Origin: Candidatus Izemoplasma sp.
GTDB lineage: Bacteria > Bacillota_I > Bacilli_A > Izemoplasmatales > Izemoplasmataceae
DNA length: 15,733 nucleotides
Assembly (NCBI GenBank): GCA_029939615.1
Contig: JAOZSP010000020.1
Location: 1 to 15,733 of the forward strand
Direction: 5' to 3'
This document shows positions 13,882 to 15,733 of the stretch, piece by piece (the stretch's first letter is position 1; the number at the start of each line of letters is the position of its first letter). The translations under genes and the position numbers were made by a program. A model generated the notes under the pieces. That model was not told the DNA's origin, did not search any database, and was given only the letters and a program-made list of their open reading frames with translations.

Positions 13882-13895
13882 TGTAAGCGTTTGTA
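13882..13895. promoter_or_regulatory. Downstream cre-like CcpA operator of tdh-kbl
   Basis: TGTAAGCGTTTGTA matches TGWAARCGYTWNCW at 13 of 14, failing only at position 13, the same position that fails in the proline operon site at 3585. It lies just after the predicted transcription start, where CcpA would act as a roadblock. Confidence 0.55.
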
Positions 13896-13920
13896 AACTT
13901 ATCTATAAAAGGAGATTAAA

Positions 13921-14955
13921 ATGGAAGACAAATATGACACTTTAATGACTGTCGTTGTTAAGGAAAAACCAGAACGCGGGTTGTTGATTACTAAGAAGCC
14001 TATTCCGAGCGAATTGGCTGAAGATGAAGTATTAATTAAGGTTAATTATACTAGTGTTTGTGGAACGGATTACCATATCTATTCTTATGATGCTTGGGCA
14101 CAAAAAAGACTGAAATTACCATTTACTGCTGGCCATGAGTTCAGTGGGGAAATAGTAAAAATCGGTAGAAGTGTTTCGAGAGTAAAAATAGGTGATATAG
14201 TTAGTGCTGAAACACATATTATTTGTGGTAAATGCGAGTTTTGTTTGCGAGGTGAAGGACACATTTGTGAAAACACTAAAATTATTGGGGTTGATACAGA
14301 TGGATGTTTTGCGGAATATGTGAGAATTCCCGCAATGAATTGTTTCATTAATAGTCCTGATGCAAATCCTTTACATTTAAGTGTTCAATAACCTCATTTT
14401 CCAGTAGAAGGAAAAGATGTTGTAATTGTTGGATGCGGTCCAATTGGATTGATGGGAGTAAATGTTGCAAAAGCCTATAAAGCTAAAAAGATTATTGCAG
14501 TAGAGGTTAATGAATATCGTCTTAATCTAGCTAAGGAACTTGGGGCAGATGTTGTTATAAATCCATTAAAAGAAGATGTCATTAAGAGAGTTTTAGAAGA
14601 AACAAACGGACGTGGCGCAGATGTTATTGGTGAATTTAGTGGAAATAAGACTGCAATTGAACAATCCTTTAAATATCTAAAAGCTGGTGGAGGGTTAAGC
14701 ATGCTGGGAATCCCATCAAAAGATATTGATATTGATGTTGCTAATGATATTGTATTTAAAGGTATTCAAATTTACGGTGTTGTTGGTAGAAGAATATACG
14801 AAACATGGTATCAAGTTAAGGATTTAATTGATAATGAATTACTTGATTTAGATAAAATAATTACTCATACAATGCCTATGAGTAAAGCATTAGAAGCAAT
14901 GGAAATTATGGGTAGTGGTAATAGTGGTAAAATTGTTTTAATTCCGGGAGAGTGA
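13921..14955 (+). pseudogene. tdh: L-threonine 3-dehydrogenase, interrupted by an in-frame stop and small deletion
   Basis: This is a zinc alcohol dehydrogenase-family enzyme oxidising L-threonine to 2-amino-3-ketobutyrate with NAD+. The N-terminal half has catalytic zinc ligands Cys47 (SVCGTDYH) and GHE (71-73), and the structural zinc cysteines 102, 105, 108 and 116. The C-terminal half has the NAD site VIVGCGPIGLMG, VNEYRLNLAKELGAD, MLGIPS and GRRIYETWY, all typical of Tdh. A TAA at 14389-14391 follows LHLSVQ, and the same frame resumes as PHFPVEGKDV. Compared with E. coli Tdh, which has DPFGNAVHT here, about eight to ten residues are missing, including the conserved acidic residue near the metal. 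The two halves would not give a normal enzyme. The ribosome site AAAAGGAGA is intact, and kbl follows after four bases. Real decay or an assembly/read error are both possible. Confidence 0.85.
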
Positions 14956-14959
14956 ATAT

Positions 14960-15733
14960 ATGAAAAATCATGAATTAACTTATTTAATTGAGAAGATAAA
15001 TAAATTAAAAGAAGATGGTGTATATCGAGAGTTACCTATTAATTATGGTCCTTGTGATAATGTAATTAATTTAAATGGTAAAAAAGTAGTGAATTTATCA
15101 AGTAATAACTACTTAGGATTGGCTAATCATCCTCGTGTTAAACAAGCAGCAATTGATGCGGTTAATAAATATGGAGCAGGAGCAGGAGCTGTTAGAACTA
15201 TTGTTGGTAACTATGATTTGATTGAAGATTTAGAAGTGATTCTTGCTGAATTTAAACGTGAAGATGCAGTTATGTGTTTTCAAAGTGGATTAAACTGTAA
15301 TATTGGTGCAATTCAAGCGATTGTAGATCGTGGAGACTTAATTATTAGTGATGAATTGAATCATGCTTCAATTATTGATGGTGTAAGATTGAGTAAAGCT
15401 GATAAGGCAATATTTAAGCATAGTAATATGTTCAATTTAGAACAAATATTACAAGAGAGAAGTAAAGATTATAATAATATTTTAATAATTACAGATGGTG
15501 TGTTTAGTATGGATGGTGATTTAGCTAAATTACCAGAAATAGTAGATTTAGCTGAAAAATATGGAGCAATGACATATGTTGATGATGCTCATGGTAGTGG
15601 TGTATTAGGAGAAAGTGGTAGAGGAACAGTTGATCACTTTAAGTTGCACGGAAGAGTTGATTTTATTATTGGCACTTTAAGTAAAGCAATTGGTGTAGTT
15701 GGTGGGTATGTAGCAAGTAAAAAAGAAACTAAT
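14960..15733 (+). CDS. kbl: Glycine C-acetyltransferase (2-amino-3-ketobutyrate CoA ligase), C-terminus beyond window
   Basis: 258 residues visible of about 398 in the family. It is a PLP enzyme of the alpha-oxoamine synthase group that converts 2-amino-3-ketobutyrate plus CoA into glycine and acetyl-CoA, the step after Tdh. Motifs are NLSSNNYLGLANHP (45-58), GAGAGAVRTIVGN (72-84), DELNHASIIDG with His134 stacking on PLP, YVDDAHGSGVLG with Asp208 and His211, and the Schiff-base lysine Lys242 in GTLSKAIGVVGGY. ATG 14960 has GGGAG nine bases upstream, inside the end of tdh, so the two genes are translationally close. The reading frame is intact to the window edge. With tdh broken, kbl may act on substrate from elsewhere or be losing its role. 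Confidence 0.93.
   Translation, partial: MKNHELTYLIEKINKLKEDGVYRELPINYGPCDNVINLNGKKVVNLSSNNYLGLANHPRVKQAAIDAVNKYGAGAGAVRTIVGNYDLIEDLEVILAEFKREDAVMCFQSGLNCNIGAIQAIVDRGDLIISDELNHASIIDGVRLSKADKAIFKHSNMFNLEQILQERSKDYNNILIITDGVFSMDGDLAKLPEIVDLAEKYGAMTYVDDAHGSGVLGESGRGTVDHFKLHGRVDFIIGTLSKAIGVVGGYVASKKETN

Noticed and set aside
14389..14391. Recoded stop or programmed readthrough in tdh
   Set aside because: It is TAA, not TGA or TAG. The flanking conserved segment is also missing, which points to damage rather than recoding.
14085..14702. Two minus-strand open frames opposite tdh
   Set aside because: They are mirror frames of conserved dehydrogenase sequence without start signals.
3944..14955. TGA as tryptophan (Mycoplasma code)
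   Set aside because: TGA terminates several genes exactly where family length predicts (3946, 5496, 13059, 14955), and tryptophan is encoded by TGG.
1..15733. CRISPR arrays, tRNA/rRNA genes, insertion sequences, attachment sites
   Set aside because: No regularly spaced repeats, cloverleaf sequences, transposase genes or terminal inverted repeats were seen.

Overview
The window is AT-rich, low-GC Firmicutes/Mollicutes-type DNA. Shine-Dalgarno sites are strong (AAGGAG, TAGGAGG), intrinsic terminators end in T-runs, and CcpA-style cre motifs are present. TGA is used as a real stop (genes ending at 3946, 5496, 13059 and 14955), so this is not a Mycoplasma/Spiroplasma with TGA=Trp. A free-living Acholeplasma/Izemoplasma/Haloplasma-like or Erysipelotrichia-like bacterium fits, but the genus cannot be fixed from sequence alone.

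Layout. (1) 3-1433: one uninterrupted frame starts as part of an Era GTPase and changes near 120-145 into a DEAD-box RNA helicase with a DbpA-type RNA-binding tail. This looks like a chimeric junction. (2) 1593-3454: a metal-dependent amidohydrolase and a four-helix membrane protein, with its own promoter and terminator. (3) 3632-8478: a tight six-gene operon encoding a multi-subunit, flavin/iron-sulfur amino acid dehydrogenase (two FAD subunits and three small Fe-S proteins) plus 1-pyrroline-5-carboxylate dehydrogenase. Together they would oxidise proline to glutamate. A cre-like site lies between its -35 and -10. (4) 8528-9703 (minus): an M20 amidohydrolase, divergent from (5) 9886-11175, an XRE regulator with a long helical TPR-like region. 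(6) 11263-11424: a compact unannotated unit with promoter, Shine-Dalgarno, 25-codon ORF, a 12-bp long-range helix and a terminator. It is either a small peptide gene or a structured RNA. (7) 11488-13727: a CitA/CitB (DcuS/DcuR)-type two-component system. (8) 13921-15733: threonine dehydrogenase (tdh) broken by an in-frame stop and an apparent small deletion, then glycine C-acetyltransferase (kbl) running off the window. Two cre-like sites lie upstream.

The theme is amino acid and peptide catabolism under carbon control: proline to glutamate, N-acyl amino acid or peptide hydrolysis, and threonine to glycine plus acetyl-CoA, with two regulators between the blocks. The points most worth a second look are the small unit at 11263-11424 beside the TPR regulator, the archaeal-style proline dehydrogenase complex, the shared cre-like sites, the broken tdh, and the Era/helicase chimera at the left edge.
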